A stretch of DNA of 47,593 bases from positions 1 through 47,593 of the IMG/VR virus record IMGVR_UViG_3300032217_001043; one strand, written 5' to 3'. Both the position numbers and the translations under genes were made by a program. Source of the stretch: a virus. The stretch's first letter is position 1. Each line of letters begins with the position of its first letter. The notes under the pieces were generated by a model that saw only the letters and a list, made by a program, of their open reading frames with translations, did no database searches and had not been told where the DNA came from. Shown piece after piece: positions 39,652 to 47,008 of the stretch.

Positions 39652-40606
39652 TGGTGAACATCTATTAAGCCCAGAATTAATGGATTTTGACCGATCCATT
39701 GAAATACATGTAACAAGATTTTTAAGAAATAGTACTCCTCAATATATATTAAGACAATCTTCTAATAGTATTAGTAATACATTTATTGTCGATACCATTT
39801 ATCCGAATAGTTCACCAAGTTTTAAAGTATATTTAGATTCTACTGAACCAAAAGTATGTTATATGAAAGAAATAGAGAGTGATATTATACTATTTTCTTC
39901 TTTTTATGATTTGATATTGACATCCAATGAAGACATTTTAAAAGTATTGCCTAATTCTAAATTGTTTGTATATGGAACGACATGGTTAAATAAACATATT
40001 GGGGATACAACGTATTTGGGTTATATTGATGCTAATTTTAATGGATTTTCTATTATCAAAGATAATAATATTAGTTTTTTGATAACAAATAAAAGTCAAC
40101 ATGCCTTAGAAACGGTTGAGGGTTATAGATTAAGACAAAAAGTGTGGAATCTTAAACAAAATATTAATATGAAAACATTATTTTACTGCAGTAATACTCA
40201 TTTACAATGGAGGTTACAAACTGAACATGATGGTATATTACCAAATGATGATAAAATGGAATTATTTAAATCAAAATTTTCTATAATAATAGAAAATTCT
40301 CAAGAAACAAATTATTTTAGTGAAAAATTAATAGATTGTTTAATCACTAAAACTGTACCTATATACTGGGGATGTCCAAATATCGGTGATTATTTTGATT
40401 TAGATGGATTTATTGTATTTGAAAATGAAAATGATTTTTTAAATAAAATAAATTCAATTGATTTGGAATCCTATTATTTGGATAAACAAGTAGTTATTGA
40501 ACATAATTTTAATGAAGCAAAAAAATATGCTATCAACTACTCAAAAAGACTAGAAACAACTATAAAGAAATATTTAACTCCTAATATTACAGAAAGCATT
40601 ATATGA
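39632..40606 (+). CDS. Second GT10-like fucosyltransferase, 324 aa
   Basis: Residues ~215-265 read KFSIIIENSQETNYFSEKLIDCLITKTVPIYWGCPNIGDYFDLDGFIVFEN, the GT10 donor-site block. The first 200 residues are a different N-terminal domain with few recognised motifs. It probably adds fucose or a related GDP-6-deoxy sugar. It shares the ENSxxxxYxxEKxxDC core with the 277-aa GT10 but is clearly diverged, so different acceptors are likely. Confidence 0.7.
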   Translation: MIPTIYNGEHLLSPELMDFDRSIEIHVTRFLRNSTPQYILRQSSNSISNTFIVDTIYPNSSPSFKVYLDSTEPKVCYMKEIESDIILFSSFYDLILTSNEDILKVLPNSKLFVYGTTWLNKHIGDTTYLGYIDANFNGFSIIKDNNISFLITNKSQHALETVEGYRLRQKVWNLKQNINMKTLFYCSNTHLQWRLQTEHDGILPNDDKMELFKSKFSIIIENSQETNYFSEKLIDCLITKTVPIYWGCPNIGDYFDLDGFIVFENENDFLNKINSIDLESYYLDKQVVIEHNFNEAKKYAINYSKRLETTIKKYLTPNITESII

Positions 40607-41445
40607 AAAATTTAAACATAACATTTGTCAATGATTGGCATTGTGGTGATGTACATATGTCTAGGAATTATGTTAAAGATCTTATGAATATTATGGGTTC
40701 CAATCATACATATACATTTTATCACCCAAATGACATTTCTCTTTTGAGTGACATTCCTCAGTTACAGTCAACAAATACCATTCCAGTGAATAGTGATGTA
40801 TATATTAATACATGGATCGGTCAGTATATCCATAGCGGAATACCTTTTGAAGGCTGTAATTATATAAGTTATTATGGTGTTATGAAAAAACTATATGAAA
40901 ATTTAGGTCTGCTGAATCATCTAAAACCCATGATAGAGTATGTACCTTCGATAGATTATTCTTATTTTAAAATCTCTAATATAGATACCTATTTTGAATT
41001 AAATAAAAATAAACATATTCTTATATGTAATAATGATGTTATGTCTGGTCAAGCTCCAAATTTTTCTATGAATTTTTTAATAGATGCTTTGGCAACGGAA
41101 TATCCTGATTATACTTTTATATGTACCAACCCATTAACATCGATTGATAAATATAGTAACGTTATATATGCTAATCATATAATAAATGTTGATATTAAAT
41201 CAAATTTAAATGAAATTTCATACCTATCAACTAAGTGTCAGTCAATAATTGGAAGATCATCTGGACCATATTCTTTTAGTTTAACAAAAGAAAATATTTT
41301 AAATAAAAAATTTATTTGTTTTTGTAATAAAAAAGCTGATAACTGGTATTACTCATTTGATGATTCTCAATACCCAATCTGGAGTAATGATTATTCAGAA
41401 AATAATATGATTGGTATCGTAAAAAGTGTATTAAGTACATTATGA
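40603..41445 (+). CDS. Putative glycosyltransferase (GT-B type?), 280 aa
   Basis: Not assignable to a family with confidence. The N-terminus (NITFVNDWHCGDVHMSRNYVKDLMNIMG) looks like a heptosyltransferase/GT9-type start. A mid-section (HILICNNDVMSGQAPNFSMNFLIDALATEYPDYTFICTN) and CQSIIGRSSGPYSFSLTKENI resemble the C-terminal nucleotide-sugar part of GT-B enzymes. It is coupled by ATGA to both neighbours inside the glycan operon. Confidence 0.5.
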   Translation: MKNLNITFVNDWHCGDVHMSRNYVKDLMNIMGSNHTYTFYHPNDISLLSDIPQLQSTNTIPVNSDVYINTWIGQYIHSGIPFEGCNYISYYGVMKKLYENLGLLNHLKPMIEYVPSIDYSYFKISNIDTYFELNKNKHILICNNDVMSGQAPNFSMNFLIDALATEYPDYTFICTNPLTSIDKYSNVIYANHIINVDIKSNLNEISYLSTKCQSIIGRSSGPYSFSLTKENILNKKFICFCNKKADNWYYSFDDSQYPIWSNDYSENNMIGIVKSVLSTL

Positions 41446-42374
41446 AAAATATATTATTATTAAACCATAAAATGAAAAACTGTGGGGTATACCAATATGG
41501 ATTGCGTACAGCCAATATTTTAAAAAAATCAACTAAATACAATTTTATATATACTGAAATAGATAATTTAAATGAATATAATGCTGCTTTAAAATTAAAT
41601 AACCCGTTTGCAGTTATATACAATAATCATTTAGATATACTTGACTGGTTTTCTCCTGAAGTAGTTTCATCAAATAGACAATGCTTACATGTAGGGATAA
41701 TTCATGAAGGCGAATGTTATAAAAAATACAATTATGATTATCATATACATGAAGACTCAAGTTCACATGATAGAGAAAATATATTTGTTGTACCCCGACC
41801 TTTATTAGAATACACTGGTCAACACAAAAATCCAACTATTCCCACTATAAATAGTTTTGGTTTTGGTTTTGCAGATAAAGGTTTTGATAAAATTGTAAAT
41901 CTTGTGGAGTCACAATTTGATGAAGCTTGTATAAATTTACATATGACCCATGCTTTTTTTGGTAGACCTTTAACTGAACTTTTACAGCTTTCAGAATATT
42001 GTAGAAGTATAGTAAATAAACAAAATATTACTTTAAATATTACAAATAATTTTTTAAATGAAAATGAGTTACTAGATTTTTTAGCTTCTTCTACAATAAA
42101 TGTATTTTTATATAATGAAAAATCGCACACAACAAGAGGTCTTTCTTCAGTAATAGATTATGCGCTTTCAGTCGATAAGCCCATAGCAATATCCAAATCA
42201 AATATGTTTAGACATTTAAAGGATGTAAACCCATCTATATATGTTGATGAAAGAGCCCTCAGTGATATTATACAGTCTGGAACCGAACCCCTATTAAATA
42301 TTAAAAATAAATTTTCAAATATAGAATTCATAAAAAAATATGAATATATTTTTGATTATATATGTGAAAGATAA
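41442..42374 (+). CDS. GT4-like glycosyltransferase, 310 aa
   Basis: The C-terminal half has an approximate GT-B/GT4 layout: FGFGFADKGFDKIVNLVESQFDEACINLHMTH, then NENELLDFLASSTINVFLYNEKSHTTRGLSSVIDYALSVDKPIAISKSNMFRHL. In GT4 enzymes a G-x-S segment and a V-A-I-S segment bind donor sugar; here these are RGLSSVIDYALSVDKPIAIS. The N-terminal half begins ILLLNHKMKNCGVYQYGLRTANIL (NCGVY-type acceptor domain). Donor and acceptor are unknown. Start overlaps the previous stop. Confidence 0.6.
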   Translation: MKNILLLNHKMKNCGVYQYGLRTANILKKSTKYNFIYTEIDNLNEYNAALKLNNPFAVIYNNHLDILDWFSPEVVSSNRQCLHVGIIHEGECYKKYNYDYHIHEDSSSHDRENIFVVPRPLLEYTGQHKNPTIPTINSFGFGFADKGFDKIVNLVESQFDEACINLHMTHAFFGRPLTELLQLSEYCRSIVNKQNITLNITNNFLNENELLDFLASSTINVFLYNEKSHTTRGLSSVIDYALSVDKPIAISKSNMFRHLKDVNPSIYVDERALSDIIQSGTEPLLNIKNKFSNIEFIKKYEYIFDYICER

Positions 42375-42375
42375 A

Positions 42376-43020
42376 ATGATTTTTTATTCTCAGTCGGATC
42401 AAGATAAATGGGTATGTTTTTTGCTTAACAATAAAGTTAATGGATACTTTATTGATATTGGTGCTTATGATGGAATATCAACAAGTAACACATATACATT
42501 AGAAAAATTTTTAAATTGGAATGGTATTTGTATAGAAGCCAATCCAAGTGCGTTTTTTAATTTAAATCAAAATAGGCGTTGTATTAATGTGCATGCAGCT
42601 GTTTCTGATAATAATGGAACTTGTACCTTTGGAGCAGATTCAATAGGTTCGGGTAACACAATTGTAAATTGTTTTACACTGGATAAAATTTTATTAGATA
42701 ATAATTGTAGTAAGGACATTGACTATCTCTCTATAGATATAGAGGGGCACGAATATAATGTTTTATCAAATTTTGATTTTAATACATGGAAAATAAAATT
42801 AATGACTGTAGAGCATAATTTGTATTGTTCTGGTCCAACAAATAAAAACAAATTATATGAATTATTAACAAATTCTGGATTTACTAGAGTTGTTGATAAT
42901 GCTAGATGTTTAGATAAAACCCCTGCATACTATAATCAACCCTATGAAGATTGGTATATTAATACTTGCTATTTGGATTCTTTGAGCCATAATATAAAGG
43001 AATGGAACAACAAAATATGA
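42376..43020 (+). CDS. FkbM-type SAM-dependent methyltransferase, 214 aa
   Basis: FIDIGAYDGISTSNTYTLEKFLNWNGICIEANPSAF and DYLSIDIEGHEYNVLSNFDF are the SAM-binding and catalytic-region motifs of FkbM O-methyltransferases (DVGAxxGxxS, VExxP, IDIEGxE). Such enzymes methylate hydroxyls of sugars. The frame opens at 42340, but ATG 42376 right after the upstream stop is the natural start. It may methylate the glycan or fucose residues made by the neighbours. Confidence 0.8.
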   Translation: MIFYSQSDQDKWVCFLLNNKVNGYFIDIGAYDGISTSNTYTLEKFLNWNGICIEANPSAFFNLNQNRRCINVHAAVSDNNGTCTFGADSIGSGNTIVNCFTLDKILLDNNCSKDIDYLSIDIEGHEYNVLSNFDFNTWKIKLMTVEHNLYCSGPTNKNKLYELLTNSGFTRVVDNARCLDKTPAYYNQPYEDWYINTCYLDSLSHNIKEWNNKI

Positions 43021-44240
43021 AAGAACTATTTACATTAGGTGACTTATTTGTTTCGGATTTTTTAAAGACTGGTGAGAAACCACGTACCGGACAAACAGAA
43101 TTAAAAATGATGTTGGAAGAAGATACGGGAGCCGTAAGATTAGAAAAGAGTGCTCCTCTCGATACCATGTATGGAAAATACTGGTATAGATCTGGAATTA
43201 ATTTAACTATGAAAAATGAGTTAAATGGAATTGTATCTTCAATTTTAAATTGTGTAAAATTAAAAGATAATGATTTGTGGTTAGATATAGCCTGCAATGA
43301 TGGAACTCTTTTGAGTTTTGTTCCAAATAATTTAATAAAAATTGGAATCGATCCAGTAGATGATTCATATAAAACAGAATCAGAAAAACACGCAAATTTA
43401 ATTATTCAAGACTATTTTTCTGCAGAAGTGTTTAAACACTCTAAATTTAAAAATTTAAAGGCAAAAGTTATAACAACTATTGCTATGTTTTATGATTTAG
43501 AAAATCCAGATAAATTTATTGAAGATATCAACATGGTTCTTGATGACAATGGTGTTTGGGTTTTACAACTTTCGTATACCCCATTAATGTTACAACAAGT
43601 CGCATTTGACAACATTTGTCACGAACATATTTACTATTATTCACTCTTTAATATCAAAAAGATGTTTAAAAAGCATAGATTGGATATTGTAGATGTTCAA
43701 TTAAATGATATAAATGGTGGATCATTTAGAATTTATGTTATGAAAGATACTGCTGACAAATCTACGTTTGGAACTCAACCTTATAGAGATGTATGTAATT
43801 TTAGAATAAATTCTTTATTGGCTTATGAAAATACACTCAAATTAGATCATAAAGAAACTTGGATTGATTTTTATAATAATATTAAAGATGTAAAAGAAAA
43901 AACATTAGAATTTATTAAATCTGAAAAACAAAAAGGTAAAAAAATCTGGGCATATGGAGCCTCAACAAAAGGTAATACCTTATTACAATATTTTGGTCTA
44001 GATCATACATTGATTGACGGTATTGCTGAACGCAGTATATATAAATTTGGTTTAAAAACAGTTGGTACTGAGATTCCTATTTTTTCTGAAGATGAAATGC
44101 GTAAAGCAAAACCAGATTATTTATTAGTTTTACCATGGCATTTTATAGATGAATTTATTAAAAGAGAAGCAGACTTTTTAAATGGTGGTGGAAAGTTTAT
44201 CGTTCCTTGTCCTAAATTTGAAATTATTGGAGCCAGATAA
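43017..44240 (+). CDS. Sugar C-methyltransferase-like protein, 407 aa
   Basis: Two-part protein: a SAM-binding domain (LWLDIACNDGTLLSFVPNNLIKIGIDPVD... AMFYDLENPDKFIEDINMVLDDNGVWVLQLSYTPLM...DNICHEHIYYYS) and a C-terminal domain KKIWAYGASTKGNTLLQYFGLDHTLIDGIAERSIYKFGLKTVGTEIPIFS...KPDYLLVLPWHF. This matches sugar C-methyltransferases (CHEHxxYYS, GASxKGNTLLQ). In typical family members an N-terminal CxxC zinc site precedes; here it is missing (FTLGDLFVSDFLK). The alternative start at 43002 lacks spacing to the AAGG; 43017 gives ATGA coupling to FkbM. Confidence 0.8.
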   Translation: MKELFTLGDLFVSDFLKTGEKPRTGQTELKMMLEEDTGAVRLEKSAPLDTMYGKYWYRSGINLTMKNELNGIVSSILNCVKLKDNDLWLDIACNDGTLLSFVPNNLIKIGIDPVDDSYKTESEKHANLIIQDYFSAEVFKHSKFKNLKAKVITTIAMFYDLENPDKFIEDINMVLDDNGVWVLQLSYTPLMLQQVAFDNICHEHIYYYSLFNIKKMFKKHRLDIVDVQLNDINGGSFRIYVMKDTADKSTFGTQPYRDVCNFRINSLLAYENTLKLDHKETWIDFYNNIKDVKEKTLEFIKSEKQKGKKIWAYGASTKGNTLLQYFGLDHTLIDGIAERSIYKFGLKTVGTEIPIFSEDEMRKAKPDYLLVLPWHFIDEFIKREADFLNGGGKFIVPCPKFEIIGAR

Positions 44241-44245
44241 TTTAT

Positions 44246-44500
44246 ATGGAAACTATAGGAAATTTAATAGATAAATTAACAATTGTTAATATTAGAATAT
44301 GGACTGCTGAAGATATTAAGAGAAATAAAACTTCTAACGATAAACAAATTGCAGATGCTACTAAAATTACAAATATTTCAAATTCACAAAGAAATGATCT
44401 GATTCAAGAAATTGATGAAAAAATAAATCATATGATTAAAACTGGTGATTTACAAAAATTATATTCTCAAGGTTCTTCTAAAATGTATGGAAAGGATTAA
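44246..44500 (+). CDS. Small helical protein of the sugar cluster, 84 aa
   Basis: METIGNLIDKLTIVNIRIWTAED...NSQRNDLIQEIDEKINHMI resembles a short uncharacterised protein often found in phage and bacterial polysaccharide clusters (TIGxLIDELxIxNIKIW...LNxxRxxLIxEID). It is wholly helical with no catalytic motif. A partner of the neighbouring sugar enzymes is plausible from position. No clear Shine-Dalgarno precedes ATG, five bases after the methyltransferase stop. Confidence 0.5.
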   Translation: METIGNLIDKLTIVNIRIWTAEDIKRNKTSNDKQIADATKITNISNSQRNDLIQEIDEKINHMIKTGDLQKLYSQGSSKMYGKD

Positions 44501-44503
44501 TTA

Positions 44504-45421
44504 GTGAGTGTATTAATAACTGGTGGGTCTGGATTACTTGGTTCGCATTTAAATATTAAAGATTCATATAAACCTTCTAGCAAAGAATTAAATCTTTTAA
44601 ATTATTCTGAACTACAAAGATTTATAGAAACAAATAATATTAAAAAAATTGTTCATTGTGCTGCTTTAGTTGGTGGTGTTCATGCCAACAAAAGTAAAAT
44701 TTATGACTTTTTTAGTTTAAATTTACAGATGAATTTAAATATAATTAACGCATGCAAAATGTTTAATTTACATAATTCTGTTTTTATTCTTTCCACGTGT
44801 ATATTACCTGCTAATGGACCATTTCCTTTAATTGAAGAAATGTTACATGATGGTGAACCACATTATACAAATTATGGCTATGCATATGCTAAAAGAATGT
44901 TAGAGGTTGGGGCTAGGTGCATGTTAGAACAATATGGTACAAAAGCCACATGCATTATTCCCTGCAATTTTTATGGAGCCAATGATAATCATGATTTGGA
45001 ATATGGACACGTAATTCCAAGTCTCATTCATAAATGTTATTTGGCAATTAAAAATAATACAGATTTAGTTGTATGGGGATCAGGAAAACCTGAACGAGAA
45101 TTTATTTATGTAAAAGATTTAGCATATGTTGTAGAAAAATTGATAGACACTGGAGATAAAATAGATTATCCACAGTCTATGATTATTTCGCCAAATAAAT
45201 CATATTCAATTGAAAGTATAACTGAACTAATAGTTCAAAAAATGAACTTTAAAGGTAATGTAATTTTTGATAAAGCCAAACCAGATGGAATATTAAAAAA
45301 ACCAACTAGTAATGCATTATTTACAAAATATTTTCCAAATTATAATTTTGTGCCTATAGAATATGGTTTAGATGCTTCTATAGAACATTTTACAGTTAAT
45401 TATCCAAACGTAAGAAAATAA
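44504..45421 (+). CDS. fcl: GDP-L-fucose synthase, 305 aa
   Basis: Extended SDR enzyme: VLITGGSGLLGSH (NADPH-binding GxxGxxG), STCILPANGPFPLIEEMLHDGEPHYTNYGYAYAKRMLE with the YxxxK catalytic pair (YAYAK), IIPCNFYGANDNHDLEYGHVIPSLIHK, and WGSGKPEREFIYVKDLA, all diagnostic of GDP-fucose synthase (WcaG/Fcl). It makes GDP-L-fucose by epimerising and reducing GDP-4-keto-6-deoxy-D-mannose. Start GTG 44504 has AAAGGA (44491-44496) seven bases upstream. It is followed one base later by gmd. Confidence 0.93.
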   Translation: MSVLITGGSGLLGSHLNIKDSYKPSSKELNLLNYSELQRFIETNNIKKIVHCAALVGGVHANKSKIYDFFSLNLQMNLNIINACKMFNLHNSVFILSTCILPANGPFPLIEEMLHDGEPHYTNYGYAYAKRMLEVGARCMLEQYGTKATCIIPCNFYGANDNHDLEYGHVIPSLIHKCYLAIKNNTDLVVWGSGKPEREFIYVKDLAYVVEKLIDTGDKIDYPQSMIISPNKSYSIESITELIVQKMNFKGNVIFDKAKPDGILKKPTSNALFTKYFPNYNFVPIEYGLDASIEHFTVNYPNVRK

Positions 45422-45422
45422 T

Positions 45423-46430
45423 ATGAATCAAAAAATAGCTTTAATTATTGGCGCAAATGGTCAGGATGCATCATATCTTGCAGAATTTTTAATTGAAAAA
45501 AATTATGTAGTACATGGTACTATTAGAAGAAATTCTGTACCTGAATCCCAGACAACTCGTATACAGCATTTGCACGACAAAGATTTGATTACTTTACATT
45601 ATGCAGATTTGACAGATCCGATTAGCATTGAAACAGTTATTCAAAAACTGCAACCTAATGAAATCTATCATTTAGCTGCACAGTCACATGTTCAAATTTC
45701 TTTTGATTTGCCACAATACACATTGGATGTGAATGGTGGTGGAACTCTTGCCGTGCTGGAAGCAGTTAGACGTTTCTCACCGCATTCTAAAGTGTATCAT
45801 GCTGCAACATCAGAGATGTTTGGAAATTCTGCCGATGCAGATGGTTTCCAAAGAGAAACAACACCAATGGTACCTGTGAGTCCATATGGGTGTGCTAAAC
45901 TTTATGCTCATACCCTCTGCCGCAACTATGCTCAGTCCTATGGAATATTTGTTTGCTCTGGTATTCTTTTTAATCATGAATCTCCCCGCCGTGGAATTAA
46001 CTTTGTTACAAATAAAGTAGCACTGCAAGCAGCTAAAATTCATCTAGGCATGGCTGATAAATTAGTTCTTGGTAATCTTGATGCAAAACGTGACTGGGGT
46101 CATGCAAAAGATTATATTGAAGGTATGTGGCTAATGTTACAGCAAGAGACTCCAGATAGCTATGTTTTAGCAACAGGTGAAACTAGATCTGTTAGAGAAA
46201 TGGTAAACTACGTCTTTAACCGTGTAGATCTTGATGTGAATAAGTACGTACAAACTGCAGACAAATATTGCAGACCAGAAGAACTTCATTATCTGCGCGG
46301 TGATGCTACTAAAGCAAGAACTGATTTGGGCTGGAATCCTAAAATTAGTTTTAGTGCAATGATGGATGAAATGGTAGATTATTGGGTAAATAAATTACAA
46401 AAAATAAATGTTGATTTAGTAGAAGTATAA
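45423..46430 (+). CDS. gmd: GDP-mannose 4,6-dehydratase, 335 aa
   Basis: First step of GDP-fucose synthesis: GANGQDASYLAEFLIEKNYVVHGTIRRNS at the N-terminus, LAAQSHVQISFDLPQYTLDVNGGGTLAVLEAVRR, SEMFGN, SPYGCAKLYAH with YxxxK, and FNHESPRRGINFVTNKV, all typical of Gmd. The usual GQDGSY glycine is Ala here. It converts GDP-D-mannose to GDP-4-keto-6-deoxymannose, which the neighbouring fcl reduces. Its composition is less AT-rich than the cluster upstream, suggesting a different history. It ends 14 bases before gp55. Confidence 0.95.
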   Translation: MNQKIALIIGANGQDASYLAEFLIEKNYVVHGTIRRNSVPESQTTRIQHLHDKDLITLHYADLTDPISIETVIQKLQPNEIYHLAAQSHVQISFDLPQYTLDVNGGGTLAVLEAVRRFSPHSKVYHAATSEMFGNSADADGFQRETTPMVPVSPYGCAKLYAHTLCRNYAQSYGIFVCSGILFNHESPRRGINFVTNKVALQAAKIHLGMADKLVLGNLDAKRDWGHAKDYIEGMWLMLQQETPDSYVLATGETRSVREMVNYVFNRVDLDVNKYVQTADKYCRPEELHYLRGDATKARTDLGWNPKISFSAMMDEMVDYWVNKLQKINVDLVEV

Positions 46431-46438
46431 AGTATAGT
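46411..46438 (+). promoter_or_regulatory. Sigma70-like promoter of gp55, TTGATT-N16-TATAGT
   Basis: TTGATT (46411-46416, inside gmd) and TATAGT (46433-46438) are 16 nt apart. Only TAACCT lies between the -10 box and GTG 46445, so the transcript should begin about at the start codon. The gp33 promoter has the same -35 sequence and the same gap. Confidence 0.6.
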
Positions 46439-46444
46439 TAACCT

Positions 46445-47008
46445 GTGAAACAACCTAAAAAGAAAAAGAAAGCATCGGATGCGGATTACGTAAGTAATCA
46501 AGAGTTATATGATGCTTTAGTAGAATATCGTAAGAAGTCTGCAGATGCAGACAATGCTGGTCGCAAAAAACCAAAGTTACCAGATTTTATAGGCGAATGC
46601 ATTCTTAAGATTGCATCTCGCCTTTCTTATCGTCCTAATTTTGCAAATTATCCCTACAGAGAAGAAATGGTATCGGATGCAGTATTAAACTGCGTCACAT
46701 ACATTGATAATTTTGATCCCAGCAAGTCTACAAGTCCATTCGGATACTTGACACAGATTTGCTGGTTTTCTTTTGTTCGTATAATAAACAAAGAAAAGCG
46801 AGAAAAGTATACTCAATATAAATTTGCAGAACAGCAGAATGATAGAGATTTCCATAATTGGTTTAATGAAACTTATGCGGGAATCGATATTGGTAGAAGA
46901 GATTTCTTTGGTTTGACGGACCTTGACATGGAACGCTTTGATGAAATGTTAACACCAAAGAAAACAAAGAGAAAAAAGAAAATTAAAAAAGATTCATTAG
47001 ATATATGA
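46445..47008 (+). CDS. gp55: gp55-like late sigma factor, 187 aa
   Basis: DYVSNQELYDALVEYRKK, IGECILKIASRLSYRPNFANYPYREEMVSDAVLNCVTYIDNFDPSKSTSPFGYLTQICWFSFVRIINKEKREKYTQYKF align by eye with T4 gp55 ([54 protein letters not shown]...[20 protein letters not shown]). It directs RNA polymerase to TAAATA late promoters. Both termini are very Lys-rich. GTG 46445 is the only usable start: a stop lies two codons upstream and the conserved YVSN block begins at residue 15. There is no Shine-Dalgarno. Confidence 0.93.
   Translation: MKQPKKKKKASDADYVSNQELYDALVEYRKKSADADNAGRKKPKLPDFIGECILKIASRLSYRPNFANYPYREEMVSDAVLNCVTYIDNFDPSKSTSPFGYLTQICWFSFVRIINKEKREKYTQYKFAEQQNDRDFHNWFNETYAGIDIGRRDFFGLTDLDMERFDEMLTPKKTKRKKKIKKDSLDI

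Noticed and set aside
43002-43016. ATG 43002 as methyltransferase start
   Set aside because: The AAGG motif touches the ATG with almost no spacing, while ATG 43017 overlaps the FkbM stop like other genes of the operon.
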